Counted from the stretch's first letter, positions 10,643 to 21,300 are shown. The stretch: 64,000 bases of DNA from Mytilinidion resinicola (GCF_010093595.1 NW_022985456.1:580104-644103); one strand, 5' to 3'. The notes: generated from the sequence alone by a model not told the origin. Made by a program: numbers and translations.

Positions 10643-12199
10643 ATGGCTTCTTCGGATGTGGATCAGAAATTCCTCGGTCGTCTAGCAAAAGCAACCCGCG
10701 ATTCGAACCCTCTCTTGTCCGCCTCGCTGTTCCAGATCCTTGGTCTCTCCGTCCTCCTCTCGCGGAGGCTCTTCCGAGCGCGAAAGTTGCGGAAGTTAGA
10801 TACATCGCGCGACACCAAGTCTCTGGCATTGTATCAACATATCCTATGGATATCACGAGAGGGCCTCTCAATTCTTGAGCTCTACGTCCTGCCGTACGCG
10901 CAAGACGGTCAGCAAGGACACGAATGTCAGGTGTTGAGCGTCAAGCTGCGCGCCAGCTTCTACCATATCTTCTGTCTGTTCCACAACCAGCCACCTGTCT
11001 CCAGCCTTCCGACATTCGACGCCCGCGCTGCTGAGGTGCCACCGCTACCTCAGCCACTATCTCCACGACAAGACAATGGCCAATCCCGCCGTGGTCCTAC
11101 TTCTCCGTTCACAGCTCGTGGCAAGCTGCCAACTCTGCGCGAGCCGATCGAGTCCATCACGTCCGAGACCTCCTTCCTTACAAATCCTTACGCCGCAGGT
11201 GGCCCTGTCGGAACACCATCCCCACATCCTCCAGCACCGCCAGGTCTGAATCCGATCCCGATTCCGCAGCCATCCTCCTTCATCCTTCCACCTCTCAATT
11301 TCCTCCCTCTAGCTGACGCGCACTTCAAGACTGCGCAAGATTATGCCAACGTAAGACTGCATGGCTCTCACCCCCTCCGCCTCTCTGTGGCTCTTGAATA
11401 CGCCGCTTTTCTGTGGGACTGCCAGCACGATCACGACGGCGCCCGACGCCTCTCTCGCAAGGCCATTAAAGACGTCTATCGTGCGCAGGAGAGCATAGAC
11501 GATGCCGAATTCGAAGATGCAGCCGAGCTCGTGAGTGTGCTAGGCCGGATGATGAAGCGAAAGAGCTGGGAAGGCACACCGCACGTGGGCAGTGGAGTTA
11601 GCAGCCCCGTTAGCGCGCCTGGTCTCGGAGTAGGAGGAAACGGAAATCCAGTTCAGCTAGGCCAGTACACTCAGGCGCAACAACAGAGCCCAACGAGGAT
11701 CAAGAAGATGGACAACTTGGGTGGAATCACGACCAGCCCTTCCGCCCAACGCCGCAATAGTGCGGGCAGTCGAAGCGGCAGCGGTGGACATCGTAGCAGC
11801 GGTAGTGGAGGTAACCAAATGACACCCCGCGCAGGTGGCCACCAACGCAGCTCAGCTGGCAGTGGTAGTCGAAGCGGTGGAAGCAAAGAAACCACACCGC
11901 GTGCGCGTCATGTTAGCGTCGAGAGCGGCGGAAGCACCACACCGCGTGCGCGTCATGTTAGCGTCGAGAGCGGCGGAAGCACCACACCGCGTGCGCTTCA
12001 GGGCGTTGGTCGAAGCCCTGTCACACCGGCATCCATGAGGTCAGCTCATGCACCTGGAAGTGGTGGCTCAAAGGACAGGAGTCCAGTCGTTGAACCGAGA
12101 GCTGCGGTTGAAGCTGCGGGACAGAGCCTGCGGAGGAGCCAGAGGGGAAGCCCGATCATGGACATCGAGTATGAGGAAAATAGGAGAGAGGTACGATGA
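10643..12199 (+). CDS. Divergent 14-3-3-domain-like protein with disordered tail
   Basis: A single exon of 518 residues if started at MASSDVDQKFLGRLA; the frame is open for 55 more codons to the ATG at 10478, which probably lies at an intron donor. Residues 1-130 are helical and resemble 14-3-3 helices A-E. Residues about 219-310 match helices G-I, with SHPLRLSVALEYAAFLWDC aligning to the family's THPIRLGLALNFSVFYYEI, then an ARRLSRKAI helix and a final LVSVLGRMM helix. Between the halves lies a Pro/Ser-rich insertion of about 85 residues. Phosphopeptide-contacting positions look changed: the family Arg-Tyr of helix E reads His-Ile here, and the Asn of the ALNF motif reads Glu. The tail (310-518) is Ser/Gly/Arg-rich, probably disordered, and includes a 15-residue tandem repeat. 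It could be a scaffold that keeps the fold without classical phosphoserine binding. Confidence 0.8.
   Translation: MASSDVDQKFLGRLAKATRDSNPLLSASLFQILGLSVLLSRRLFRARKLRKLDTSRDTKSLALYQHILWISREGLSILELYVLPYAQDGQQGHECQVLSVKLRASFYHIFCLFHNQPPVSSLPTFDARAAEVPPLPQPLSPRQDNGQSRRGPTSPFTARGKLPTLREPIESITSETSFLTNPYAAGGPVGTPSPHPPAPPGLNPIPIPQPSSFILPPLNFLPLADAHFKTAQDYANVRLHGSHPLRLSVALEYAAFLWDCQHDHDGARRLSRKAIKDVYRAQESIDDAEFEDAAELVSVLGRMMKRKSWEGTPHVGSGVSSPVSAPGLGVGGNGNPVQLGQYTQAQQQSPTRIKKMDNLGGITTSPSAQRRNSAGSRSGSGGHRSSGSGGNQMTPRAGGHQRSSAGSGSRSGGSKETTPRARHVSVESGGSTTPRARHVSVESGGSTTPRALQGVGRSPVTPASMRSAHAPGSGGSKDRSPVVEPRAAVEAAGQSLRRSQRGSPIMDIEYEENRREVR
11891..11996 (+). repeat. 45-bp in-frame coding tandem repeat
   Basis: Two identical 45-bp units (11891-11935 and 11936-11980) plus the first 16 bp of a third encode TTPRARHVSVESGGS twice in the tail of the 14-3-3-like protein. 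DNA identity, not only protein identity, indicates recent duplication. Each unit carries a basic stretch followed by Ser, a possible phosphosite. Confidence 0.9.
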
Positions 12200-12995
12200 A
12201 GTTCGGGGTTTCTATGAGCGCTAAATTCAAGGCTTGAAGCATAGGAAACCGTTCGAAGAAGGTCCGATAATGTTCTCGGCATTTCCGACATTGCGGGGAA
12301 TTTGGACGTTTCGGTAAAGGGATGGAGCCGAAGAGGGGCAAGTTCGACGACGCTTGCTTGTACACTGCGTCTATGTTGTACTAACTGTCTCTCACAACTC
12401 GATCACTTCGACACGGCGTATGCCAAAAGCGCGTCTTTGCACTTCCGAAGTACCGATGCTATACCACCACACTGTACACGGCCTACACGACCCTCTCGAT
12501 ACACCCTACACTCCCTACACACACCTAGAGGACATACATATCACACACCACACCCTACCGAGAACGAACACCCTTCTTCGGACATTGGCGGAATTGAAGG
12601 CATACTGTACTGTACTATATTGGGATTTGTTTGATTTTGGAGTACAAAGGACCTCTGGGTACTGTTCATAACTGGGCTCTGGGTTCTGCATCTCGGTTCT
12701 TTCTGTTTTGAATACTGCATTTTGTGATTTGGATTGTTTCAAAAAGCCAGGCGGCCTGGTTGCTTTTTTACTTCTGCATAGACCCAAAAATTGGGGTTGG
12801 CTTTTTGCTCTTCCTGCGACTTTGGATAACTACACTATCCAGGTAATTGTTGGAACTAATGGGGACGGGTTGTGGGGATTGGTGTGGCTTGGAGGTGTCG
12901 GGAGGTTGTGTTAATAATTCTAGAGTAACTGGCCCCTGTGAGGGGTGCTTGAATGAGACTTTGTGTATGCTGTATGCCGTTTGCCTACACTTGTT

Positions 12996-13091
12996 TAGTG
13001 CTGTTTGAAGGACCTCGACAGGCTTTGAAAAACTGAACAATATGATTTTGAGTGAAGTATATAACGCGCTGGGCCACCTCAAACGATGCTA
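12996..13091 (-). repeat. MITE-like element, copy 1
   Basis: About 96 bp, opposite in orientation to the copies at 16375 and 16579. One end reads TAGTGCTGTTTGAAGGACCTCG and the other GGGCCACCTCAAACGATGCTA. As in the other copies, the ends are imperfect inverted repeats around a GAGGT/ACCTC core. Confidence 0.6.
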
Positions 13092-13189
13092 TCCCGCATA
13101 CCCTACTCCGTAAATCACAACCCAATCACCACGGCTGTATTACAGTCATAAACCTCTGCCTGGGTTCGCTGGACATAAAGCGGCAGCCC

Positions 13190-13224
13190 GCCACCGTCTG
13201 AGGTGGCCCGAAGAGCTACTAGCC
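13190..13224 (+). repeat. MITE-like element, left end only
   Basis: CCACCGTCTGAGGTGGCCCG followed by AAGAGCTACTAG matches the left end of the roughly 95-bp family. The expected right end near 13285 is not recognisable, so this is a partial or decayed copy. Confidence 0.5.
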
Positions 13225-14135
13225 ATGTAGAATCTGTTGTTTTCCAAATCGTCCTAACGTACCAGGGGGCCTGTTTAAACTCCTTGGGGCCCCACTTTGA
13301 ACTTACTCTGCCTCTCTAAGTTCAACGATTCGGACCCCAGTCATGCTGAGTCCTGCCTAGCCAGGTAATTCAGGTCACGTGGACAGATCACGGTCCGAAT
13401 TTGAACTTACACTGCCAAGGAATTTGAACAGGACCCACTACGCCACACCGCCATCTGTGTCTCAGCTCTCATCTGTACCTAGGTACGTGCACCTGTATCC
13501 CGCTTTACGGGTGGCAGATACGGTGCTCCACACCCCTTCTTCGACAGCCAAGCCTTGCTTCTTTGAGACTCCGAGGGGCTCTCTGCTAATGGAGTCTCGA
13601 CTGCGGTGCAGGGTCTAGTCTTCAGTCCCTCGTACGCCTTTTCAAGTTGAATTTTTGACTATTGTAAGGCTTTCTTTCTGTTTCTTCGAGGCAGGTGGCG
13701 AGGCATATGGAGGGAGTGTCTGGACATCACAGACTTTTTCGTTGAAGAGTAGTTTTATAGCTCTTCTCGTATACATCAATACCACGGATTGTCTATTGTT
13801 CATCGCGCCTTTCAATTAGTCAACACCTGTCACGGGAGGAGCTGGGATGGATAGGAGAGAGGGTAGGAGAGAGGGCAGGATACATCACTCGTCAAGTCAC
13901 ACGACACAGCAGATCTACGTTCCTTACAAATGGGGCGATGTAGATAGGTAAAATTTGCGTCAAGGGGAGCAAAAATAGAGGCATTGCGGCGCAATTTACT
14001 GACACGCTCTAGATACAGTGCCTCCTCGTTGATCCACCTACACCGTTCTGCCACTGCTTGCGGTGCCCCAACAGGTCCTCGGGTTTACAGGAATCTGGAA
14101 CGATGAACAGCACAGCCAGGTGTGTACTTCCATCA

Positions 14136-14230
14136 GCCACGGCCTGAGGTGGCCCGGCAAGCTTACTAAATGCTCCAACTAACAAAGTTCAGGGGTTCTA
14201 AAATGCATCGAGGAGCTTCAAGCAGCGGCA
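14136..14230 (+). repeat. MITE-like element, copy 2
   Basis: About 95 bp from GCCACGGCCTGAGGTGGCCC to GAGGAGCTTCAAGCAGCGGC, followed by the family's conserved outer flank resembling ACAAGTGTACAC. Confidence 0.6.
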
Positions 14231-15074
14231 GACAAGTGTACACAGATCAGTGACGAGTTATTGTAGCCGTTCATAATTGGACTTACCTACTGCTCGACGG
14301 GATCTATGTCCGGAGATTGCCCGGAGATTGACCCTTTTCATACAGCGCCTTGCCATAGACATCTAACTTCTAATCTGAATGCACCCTGTTGACGCTGCCT
14401 AGGCTTCTTATATGGTGGGTTCTCCTAGAATTCCATAAAACCTCTTGTAGTGGGCCTTACTATACAAATTACTGTAGCGAACATCTTGCCCCGACAGCAA
14501 GGGGCTGGATTCTCTCGGCCAGTGCAAGGTTAGCTATCTTCCCAATTCGACATGTACAGACGGAACCTAAGTCATCTTTAGGCCCCTCCTTATCGTCCAC
14601 GTCTTCTTCCAAGGCCACATTGTCTACCTCCGCATCGTCTACCTCTACCGCTGAGCCGACATGGCCTACCTCTGCTTCCGTCACTTCTACCTCGGGTCTG
14701 GAGCCCACCTTAAATAGCACTACAAGTTTAGAGAGATCTAGATACAAGTATAATAAGCTTAGAATCTATTGCTCTCGAGGTTAATACAAAATGTGGTTAA
14801 TCGTTAATAAGCGCGAAAGAGGAGGAAACCTAAGCCGAGGTCGTAGTAAAGCTTGTAAGGCTGGTATCTGGTTAAAGAAGATTATAACAGCCAGAACATC
14901 AACGCGAGTAGGAACACCAGCTCTAAATACACGAATGGCGTCCAGGAAGCTATGAACCCTTTTCAGAAGAAAAACGTCAATGAATATTCGTCGGACATAA
15001 AAAGCCTCATGAGCTTACTAGTTGTCCCAAATGCTCAACTTCTCTCTTATTCGTGACACTAAAAATACTATGAA

Positions 15075-16347
15075 GCCCCTCATGCAGCGAATATTCATCT
15101 CGTGCTTGTTGATGCCATCAAGGAATCTCAGGAGTCCAAGGCCCGCAGGGATATCATCAGTCTTAGTAGGAGGTAGCACTTGCTCAGAGTTCCGCGCCCT
15201 CCCTTCGCCAATAATCTTCGACCGCTTTACGATTCGGCCAAGTCCCTCAATACGCTTATTTCTTTGATGAGCTATCAGCGCAATTAACATATCAAGCACT
15301 TACGCTTTGAAAGCTCACTGCGTGGTATTAAACTACCTGGAGACTCCTCGGGGTTCTTTGAAAATATACTGCCAGAAGATATGCATACATTCGAGACCGA
15401 GGAGTTCAACGAGTACTTCTCCGACGGAGTGCGCGACATTCTGTCGAATCTCCACCGCTGGTTTCCAAACCTGGACGCGCTCTCTGTCCAATTCGACGCT
15501 CAAGATTACTAGGACTTCTCAATGGCGGCCTCAGAAGGCGGCTCTACCGCATCAACAAGACCAGAAGACCCATCCCGCGCTGAAATCAAGGAGCAATGGC
15601 ACCCCTACGCAAACTGATGGCCGAGACCTACACCGCGCTGGCCAGGAACCGCCAACACCACATCCCGACTCTCATCCTGCCCAGCATAGTCGCCCGCAAC
15701 GTGTCCACCTTCTCCCACTCCTCCTTCCACGCCTTCCTGCGCGCCTTCCGCGCCTTCAAACTCTCGCGATGGGGCAGCTACCGCAGTTACACGGGCTACC
15801 ACTCGTGCGACGGCTACTCCACCTTCGCGCAGAACCTGGCGCCCTTCTTCTTCGCCCACCTCACCACGACAACCAGACTTAGCATCGCCGCCTCCCCCGA
15901 CTCCCTCCCGTCCCCGTAGACGCTCCCGCTCGCCCCCGCCCACGTCCCAGCGCTCCGGGCCCTCCGCCTCGACGGCATCGTCCTCTGCGCCGCGCTCGGC
16001 GCCTTCCTCGCCGCCCACGCGTCGATCCTGACGCACGTCGCCTTTGCGTCCTGCCTCGGCCGCTGCGGTGGCGGCCTCGGCAGCCCCGGGTGGAGCGGGA
16101 TTGCTACCACGGCGGCGGCGGCGGGGTGATCCCGCTGAATCTGGACGAGAGCGATGAGACGGAGGGCAGGGTGGCGGCGGGGCCAGGGCGGCGGTGCTTT
16201 TTCTATGAGGCGAGTTGCCCGGAGGATAGTGAGGAGGGGGACTGGCGGGTGGAGGTGTGGAGGCTCATTCGCCAAGAGGATCAGAAATGGTTCGACAGGT
16301 TGCAGGAGATTGCCGCGATGAATAGCGCGAGGGATAGGAGAGGCTGA
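15075..16347 (+). pseudogene. F-box-like family pseudogene, multiply broken
   Basis: Homology to the intact copies at 32552 and 35201 can be followed across changing frames. In order: a VLVDAIKE segment (F-box start), STCSEFRALPSPIIFDR, HIKHLRFESSLRG, VRDILSNLHRWFPNLDAL, LMAETYTALARNRQHH, LRLDGIVLC, and a C-terminal WFDRLQEI near 16290. In-frame stops occur near 15171, just before HIKHLRFES, at 15510-15512 and at 15917-15919, and the frame shifts several times, so no single product is possible. The 3' half (15600-16300) is far more GC-rich than the 5' half, suggesting uneven mutation or gene conversion. It lies just upstream of three MITE-like copies. Confidence 0.85.
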
Positions 16348-16374
16348 GTAGCGGGCTGTCTCCGTCTGTTCTGA

Positions 16375-16467
16375 TACCGTTTAAGGTGGCTTAGAGAGCT
16401 ATTAGGCGTGTCTAAAGTGTTACCTTACCAGATCTTATGGTAGGCTGGAGGACCTCATACGGTGGTA
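16375..16467 (+). repeat. MITE-like element, copy 3
   Basis: Left end TACCGTTTAAGGTGGCTTAG, right end GGAGGACCTCATACGGTGGT. The ends are imperfect inverted repeats, and the interior is short and non-coding. Confidence 0.65.
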
Positions 16468-16578
16468 GGCTAGTGTACATGTGCAGGTGTATGCCTGAGA
16501 ATAAAGGAAAATTCAAAGAATAAAATATCGCACAAGGTTCCGTGAATTTGGGAAATCTGAAGTGTTGGTCTGTTCTGA

Positions 16579-16670
16579 CTCTGTCTGAGGTGGCTTAGAG
16601 AGCGACTAACCCTTTGAAAACTGTCGCTTTCTAGTTTTAATAACGCATTAGAGGACCTCAAGCGGTGCTA
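16579..16670 (+). repeat. MITE-like element, copy 4
   Basis: Left end CTCTGTCTGAGGTGGCTTAG, right end TAGAGGACCTCAAGCGGTGC. It shares the AGAGAGC motif after the left end with copy 3. Confidence 0.65.
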
Positions 16671-16767
16671 GGTAAGTGTATACACACCTGAATTTAAGGT
16701 AGCCTGACTTTTTATTCGCGCGTGAGCTATATGTACACATTATATCTGTGCTTGTGTACGCTTGTTT

Positions 16768-16861
16768 AACACCGCTTGAGGTCCTCCAGTATGTTGATGT
16801 TATTCATGAAGGACCAGCGTTGGCAGGCCTGATAGCTCTCCGGGTCACCTCAGACGGTGTT
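16768..16861 (-). repeat. MITE-like element, copy 5 (best preserved)
   Basis: The ends read AACACCGCTTGAGGTCCTCC and (reverse complement of the other end) AACACCGTCTGAGGTGACCC, giving a terminal inverted repeat of about 15 bp with two mismatches. It is 94 bp long and inverted relative to copies 3 and 4. Confidence 0.7.
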
Positions 16862-17141
16862 GAAGTGCTGTGTGTGTGCTACCTTTAAGCCTAGCGCGTC
16901 CGACCGCTTTTCACCGATTATCCATGCAAAGTACTATCCTGCCTCAGCCTTCTCTTCCCTCGTGCATCCTATATGTCATTAGGCTATACGAGAGAGAAAA
17001 GACGTGAAAGTATATGCTCCCGGAATGTCATAAGAGAAGGATACGTCCATCGTGCGTAAGATCTATACCAATACTGACACAAAGAAATGGAGCGCGAATG
17101 AACCTTTGCAGCAAACTTGTCCCCCACCAAGACAAATCGCT

Positions 17142-18625
17142 TCACACATCTGTAGCATTCCAAATCTTCCTTGGTATTTTGTACTTCTGAAAAACCAAAC
17201 TCATGCCGAGTCCTTCCATCTCACGTTTGACGCCATCCAAAAGATCCAAGGGGGCCTGCGCTTCCTCTCTTCGGCAGTTGATCAAAACTGGCTGATAGAT
17301 AATCTCGACCTCGCGAAGGGCGGTTTCCTCGGCATGTGCGAGCCGAACCACACGGCTCAACCATTCCGCCTGTTCCGGTCCAAAGTCGCGGCATGTCGAT
17401 AGCGGGTAGCCTTCGTCATCCAACGGCCAGAAGAACCAACCTAGCTTCCGGAGGCGTGGCGCAGAGAGGACGTTCCCGCACACCTCTTCTGGGGCCCACT
17501 CGACAGTCAGAGTGCGGGTGGATAGCCAGAGAGCTTCGAGGTTCGCAAAGTCGGAGACGTTGATTGGGCGTGCTGAGTTGTAGTTGCCCATGGCCAAAGA
17601 TTTCAGGGAGTCGCGATGTGGTAAGAGAGCCGATCGAATGGTGGCGAGGTCTACATCCCGCGAAAAGTAGCAATTGCCGTCGAGAGCGAAATGTTCGAGC
17701 CTAGCTGGCCACGTCAGCAAGCCTGCGAGGCTCTCGAAATCGCCGTACACAACTTCTAGATCAATTGAAATGAGAGCTGCTGCGCCTTCGAATTCCTGCG
17801 TTGAATCTATCAGTATGCAAAGGACTATAAGGAGACTCGGGGCAAAAGATATTGTACCTTGGGAAATTCGGTGAGTTTCCATGATTCCCCCAGTTTCAGT
17901 TTCTTCAGCTGCCGCACGGGAGTAAGGGTCTCACATAGCGATTGAAGGCATAGTGGTGTTTGACTGAAAGTGAGGGTGAGCGACTCGACCCGGAACAAGG
18001 GTGCAAGCGTGGATTTGATGCCTTCCCACACGCACTCTTTTACATGTCGACTGCTGCAGTGACACAATCTGATTGATGGGAAATCTTCGGGCTCGTAATT
18101 TACATTCGGACGCCAGGAGTCATATAGTTGAAGTTCTAGCTCCTTACAACAACGCGCAAGAGAATGATTTTTCTGAAGCATCTGAAAGAGTTGTTGATGT
18201 CGTTTTCTGAAGGGGGTTTTATCGTTGGGAGCTACCCACAAGTTGAGAGAGGAGTATAGGACCGGAGCGACCAGGCGATGAAAGGTCTTGCACACAAGCG
18301 ATAGAGATAGAGCAGTCGGGTGAGGTCGTCGCCTAGGCACAAACATGCTCTTCGCTTGACTCATGTACTCAGAGCAGGCTAACACGACGATCTCGTTGAC
18401 TAGCTCTTCGGGAAATTCAAGGATCCGGAATGGCGGATTTAGGACGAGATAGAGCTCCTCGGAAGAAAAATCGCCGAATGGCATTTGGGCCAGGATGACT
18501 GGATCGCCTTCATGATGAATAGGTGGAGCCTTGGAATTGAAGCCTAGAAGCGTGAGCTGGTGTTTATCCACCGTGAAGCCAAGGCGGAGCTGTCGCATGC
18601 CCCGTTTCTTTGGTTCGCGTCGCAT
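17142..18625 (-). CDS. F-box domain protein
   Basis: Exons 18625-17858 and 17795-17142 with a 62-bp phase-0 intron (17796-17857, containing TACTGATAG as branch site) give 473 residues. An F-box-like helix set starts near residue 68 (FPEELVNEIVVLA, then LSLVCKTFHRLVAPVLYSSL), the region that binds Skp1 in SCF ubiquitin ligases. The C-terminal 350 residues are leucine-rich with LRR-like spacing (LESLTLTFS, LKKLKLGES, LEALWLSTRTL), probably the substrate side. The frame stays open 124 codons further upstream to 18997, but that stretch reads as leader, so I chose MRREPKKRG at 18625. It belongs to a different F-box subfamily from the array at 32-38 kb. Substrate unknown. Confidence 0.8.
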
Positions 18626-19398
18626 GTTGTTGAGAGTTGTTGTTTGACGGGATTGTTGACAGGTTGGAGTTGTGATGAAGAGGTGAATGCAACGAGCGGT
18701 GAGGTTCAGTGTATGCTGAGGTAAGCATATCCAAATCGAGGCATAGGTAAATATGAGCCTTGCCAGTTTTCGGGCAATTGACGGATAATCATGTGATAGA
18801 TTGGATGAGGAAAGGCTGAGTTGAACAGCGTTTCCTTCTCCAGTTTGTTCTCCCCAGTTTCTCTTGTTTGATTTCGCTACTCCATGTCTGGCTAATCTAC
18901 CATGACTACAACCCTGGCCAGTAGTCATCACATCATCGAGATTTGCAACCCATGCAAATTGAAATTGAAGTGAACGATAAAACGATTGTGTTGACATAGA
19001 TATATGTATACCTCATCTTACGCTTAGTCGTGCATTCACTCCTAGTAAAGCAAATACTTGTGCCGCCTGCTATTCTATGAGGCTATCTCATTTCCCCACC
19101 AGACGGATTTCACCGATACCTTCTTTATGATCTATCCCCACGGCGTCGCTGGAGATCTATGCAGTGTCGCAGCTACCGTAAGAAGAAGTTTAGCATTCTT
19201 GCAAAAGTCTACACTGAAGCAAGCGATCCGTTTCTAATGACTCCTCGCTAGGAGACCATGAACCACGCGATCTACTGCTACCTTCACGTATATATCTGGA
19301 AAACATGAAATACGAGAGGGCATGAAAGTTGATATTAAGGAAAACATGATTGATGATGAGCGTATGTGGACCAGGCTTCTGATTTCTACCGAATACGC
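18626..19398. other. Intergenic region
   Basis: Leader and promoter of the F-box gene (-), then the 3' flank of the truncated F-box-like pseudogene (-). Beyond its stop codon at 19399-19401 I find no recognisable remainder of the family's C-terminal third. Confidence 0.5.
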
Positions 19399-20289
19399 CT
19401 AGGCATACACATTAATAAAGAAATGAAAGACATCGTGCAGGTCTTCGTCGTCAGGTTCGGCTCTCCATTCTGCCTGTCCGACACTGATATATTTGATAGT
19501 CCGAAGAGAGAAGTGTAAGAAAGCAGCCATCGAGGTACAGGCTCCTTGAAAGAACATGTGGTCGAGCCCACACCGCTGGGATAAATTTTCGGAGTAGGAG
19601 AGATGAAGGAACTCGATGCTCCCCAAGAAGTGGCCGAACCAAGGGGCGAAAGGGTGGCCAAGTATAGCGAGCGCCCTAGGCACCACATTCACGAGCCTCA
19701 GAGTCTTGATATGATGCTGCTGATTGGCGCCCAGCGCCTCGTACGCCTTGTGCATTAGGATCGTCTAGGGATGTGTTCTTGCGTCCTCTCCCCCACCGCA
19801 ATTGGTATGTTCGGGCCACCATGTCAAGCCGACGCCAAAGCTGAGCGTCAACGTGTCCAGATTCGGGAACAGCCTGAGATTCGATAAGATGTCACGAACA
19901 GGCGACGGGAAGACCACCGCCGCTGCGGCCTGATGGTACTTGTAGACACCGATGGAACCTCCACGAGAGCATATAACACCATCCATGACAGCGGCCAATT
20001 TTCGCATATCGATAGATCCCTTGAACTGCAGGTGTTTGACGTTCTCAATGTACTCACTCACTGCCAGAGCTTGGATCGAAGCTGCGCTGGCCACGGTGTT
20101 GCGTAGTGTAACGGTGTCGAAGAGATTCGGCTGGAGAAGTGCGCGGTACCGCGAACAAGTGGTGCTTAGGTTGAGAAGCGTTTTGGGGTAGCCTTGTGTA
20201 TCGGGGTCGTCGAGGGCGTCGAGGTCCTGGATGGCATCGATGATAAGGAGTTGTAATTCATCTGCGAGGCCCGGTAGTAAGCACGTCAT
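19399..20289 (-). pseudogene. F-box-like family copy with nonsense mutation and lost 3' end
   Basis: The start MTCLLPGLADELQLLI matches MVCPLIGLADELQLTI of the intact copy at 32552. The frame runs through TCSRYRALLQPNLFD, ENVKHLQFKGS and VRDILSNLRLFPNLDTL, meets TAG at 19765-19767, and continues in the same frame with MHKAYEALGANQQHHIKTL, which aligns to the family without a gap. An intron spanning the stop was tested: a 55-bp GT..AG segment exists, but joining creates TGA. The frame ends at 19399, about 60% through the family length. An upstream in-frame start at 20403 is possible but unlike the family. Either a pseudogene or two truncated products. Confidence 0.8.
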
Positions 20290-21300
20290 GGCGGGCTGGT
20301 GGTGTATTGGAGACGTTGAGGTTGGAGAGGTCGAAGTTGGTGTCAGAAAGAGACAGTTGGCGTGTTGAAATGAAATTGGAATGCAGAAATTGACAGTTGG
20401 CAAACCCCGCCTACGTAAGCAAGATGTGAGCCATGTTACCAGAGCGACTCAACCATAGAACAGAGCCGCTGAATCCAGCCAAAATGCCAAAGTCCCGAGC
20501 TATTCGATGATGAAAGAAAAAAGACAGGAAAGGGAGCCGATGTTCTCCCCTCTCCAATATTTCTTCCGCGCCCTCACCTGCACCAATCCCAAAAAGAAGA
20601 AGCCAGCTATCATACAATTTATTACTGCCCTAAGAAAGCCCCTAGATAGTATACAAGTCTCTATAACCTAGCTGTGCTTTTCAGCCACCCCACAGAAAGC
20701 GTCATCCGCTTTTCCAGGGAACACCGAGGTCATACTCCAACAAAGTAGAACCTGAGCACCTACCGCCATGCATCCACCAAAAAACCAAGCACCGATAACC
20801 CAAATACCCGTCAAAGCGGAAAAGAAGAAGTCACTAGAGCCCTTGCAAAAAGAAAATGAAATATATCGAAATATCCCGCTATCAGTCCATCACCGATTCC
20901 ATATTGACTCGCTCTTCAGACAGTCAAAATCAGATGCATCTCCCAAGGGGTATCCGGGTATCCGTGTTAAGCAAGGCTGGGAAAGATCCAGAAGGAAGTA
21001 AAAGGTCAGAAATGAAGAGAGAGACAAGCCCCTGAAGATAGGTTCAAAAAACTGGAATGGCTCCAGAAAGTCCCCAAATATGTTGATGGTAAAGCAGAAT
21101 ATGCAAGGTTAGAAGAGAAAGTTGACCGGGTACGCCGTTCCGTTCCGTATGCTATGCCATGCGTGCCGTCGTTCGTGCTGGTGTGGTGCTGGTGTGTTCC
21201 CAAGCCTCGGTTGGAGATCCGATCCGTTCTCGTCTACGGGGTGTAAGTCTTGGTGTAGAGATATTTGGTTTCGTTTTGGAAAAAAGGGATCGGTCTTCGA
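20290..21300. other. Intergenic region, no supported gene
   Basis: About 1 kb containing the upstream region of the truncated F-box-like copy and the 3' flank of CAF40. Only short overlapping open frames; nothing recognisable. Confidence 0.5.

Larger units (their letters stand above)
12200..15074. other. Accessory intergenic region with MITE-like repeats
   Basis: 2.9 kb without a supported gene. It holds the 3' flank of the 14-3-3-like gene, MITE-like copies at 12996-13091, 13190-13224 and 14136-14230, a relic of the 3.4-kb repeat in inverted orientation near 13490-13545, and an AT-rich segment at about 14700-15060. A Ser/Thr-rich open frame at 14389-14784 is low-complexity and not called. 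Confidence 0.55.
16348..17141. other. MITE-rich intergenic region
   Basis: No gene is visible. Three copies of the roughly 95-bp inverted-repeat element occur within 490 bp (16375-16467, 16579-16670, 16768-16861), the last in opposite orientation. The rest is AT-rich filler up to the 3' end of the F-box gene. Confidence 0.6.

Noticed and set aside
14389..14784. 131-codon Ser/Thr-rich frame
   Set aside because: Low-complexity, no start context or homology, in a repeat-rich decayed region.
19710..19830. Intron removing the TAG in the truncated F-box-like copy
   Set aside because: The only plausible 55-bp GT..AG segment creates TGA at the junction, and paralogues have coding sequence there.
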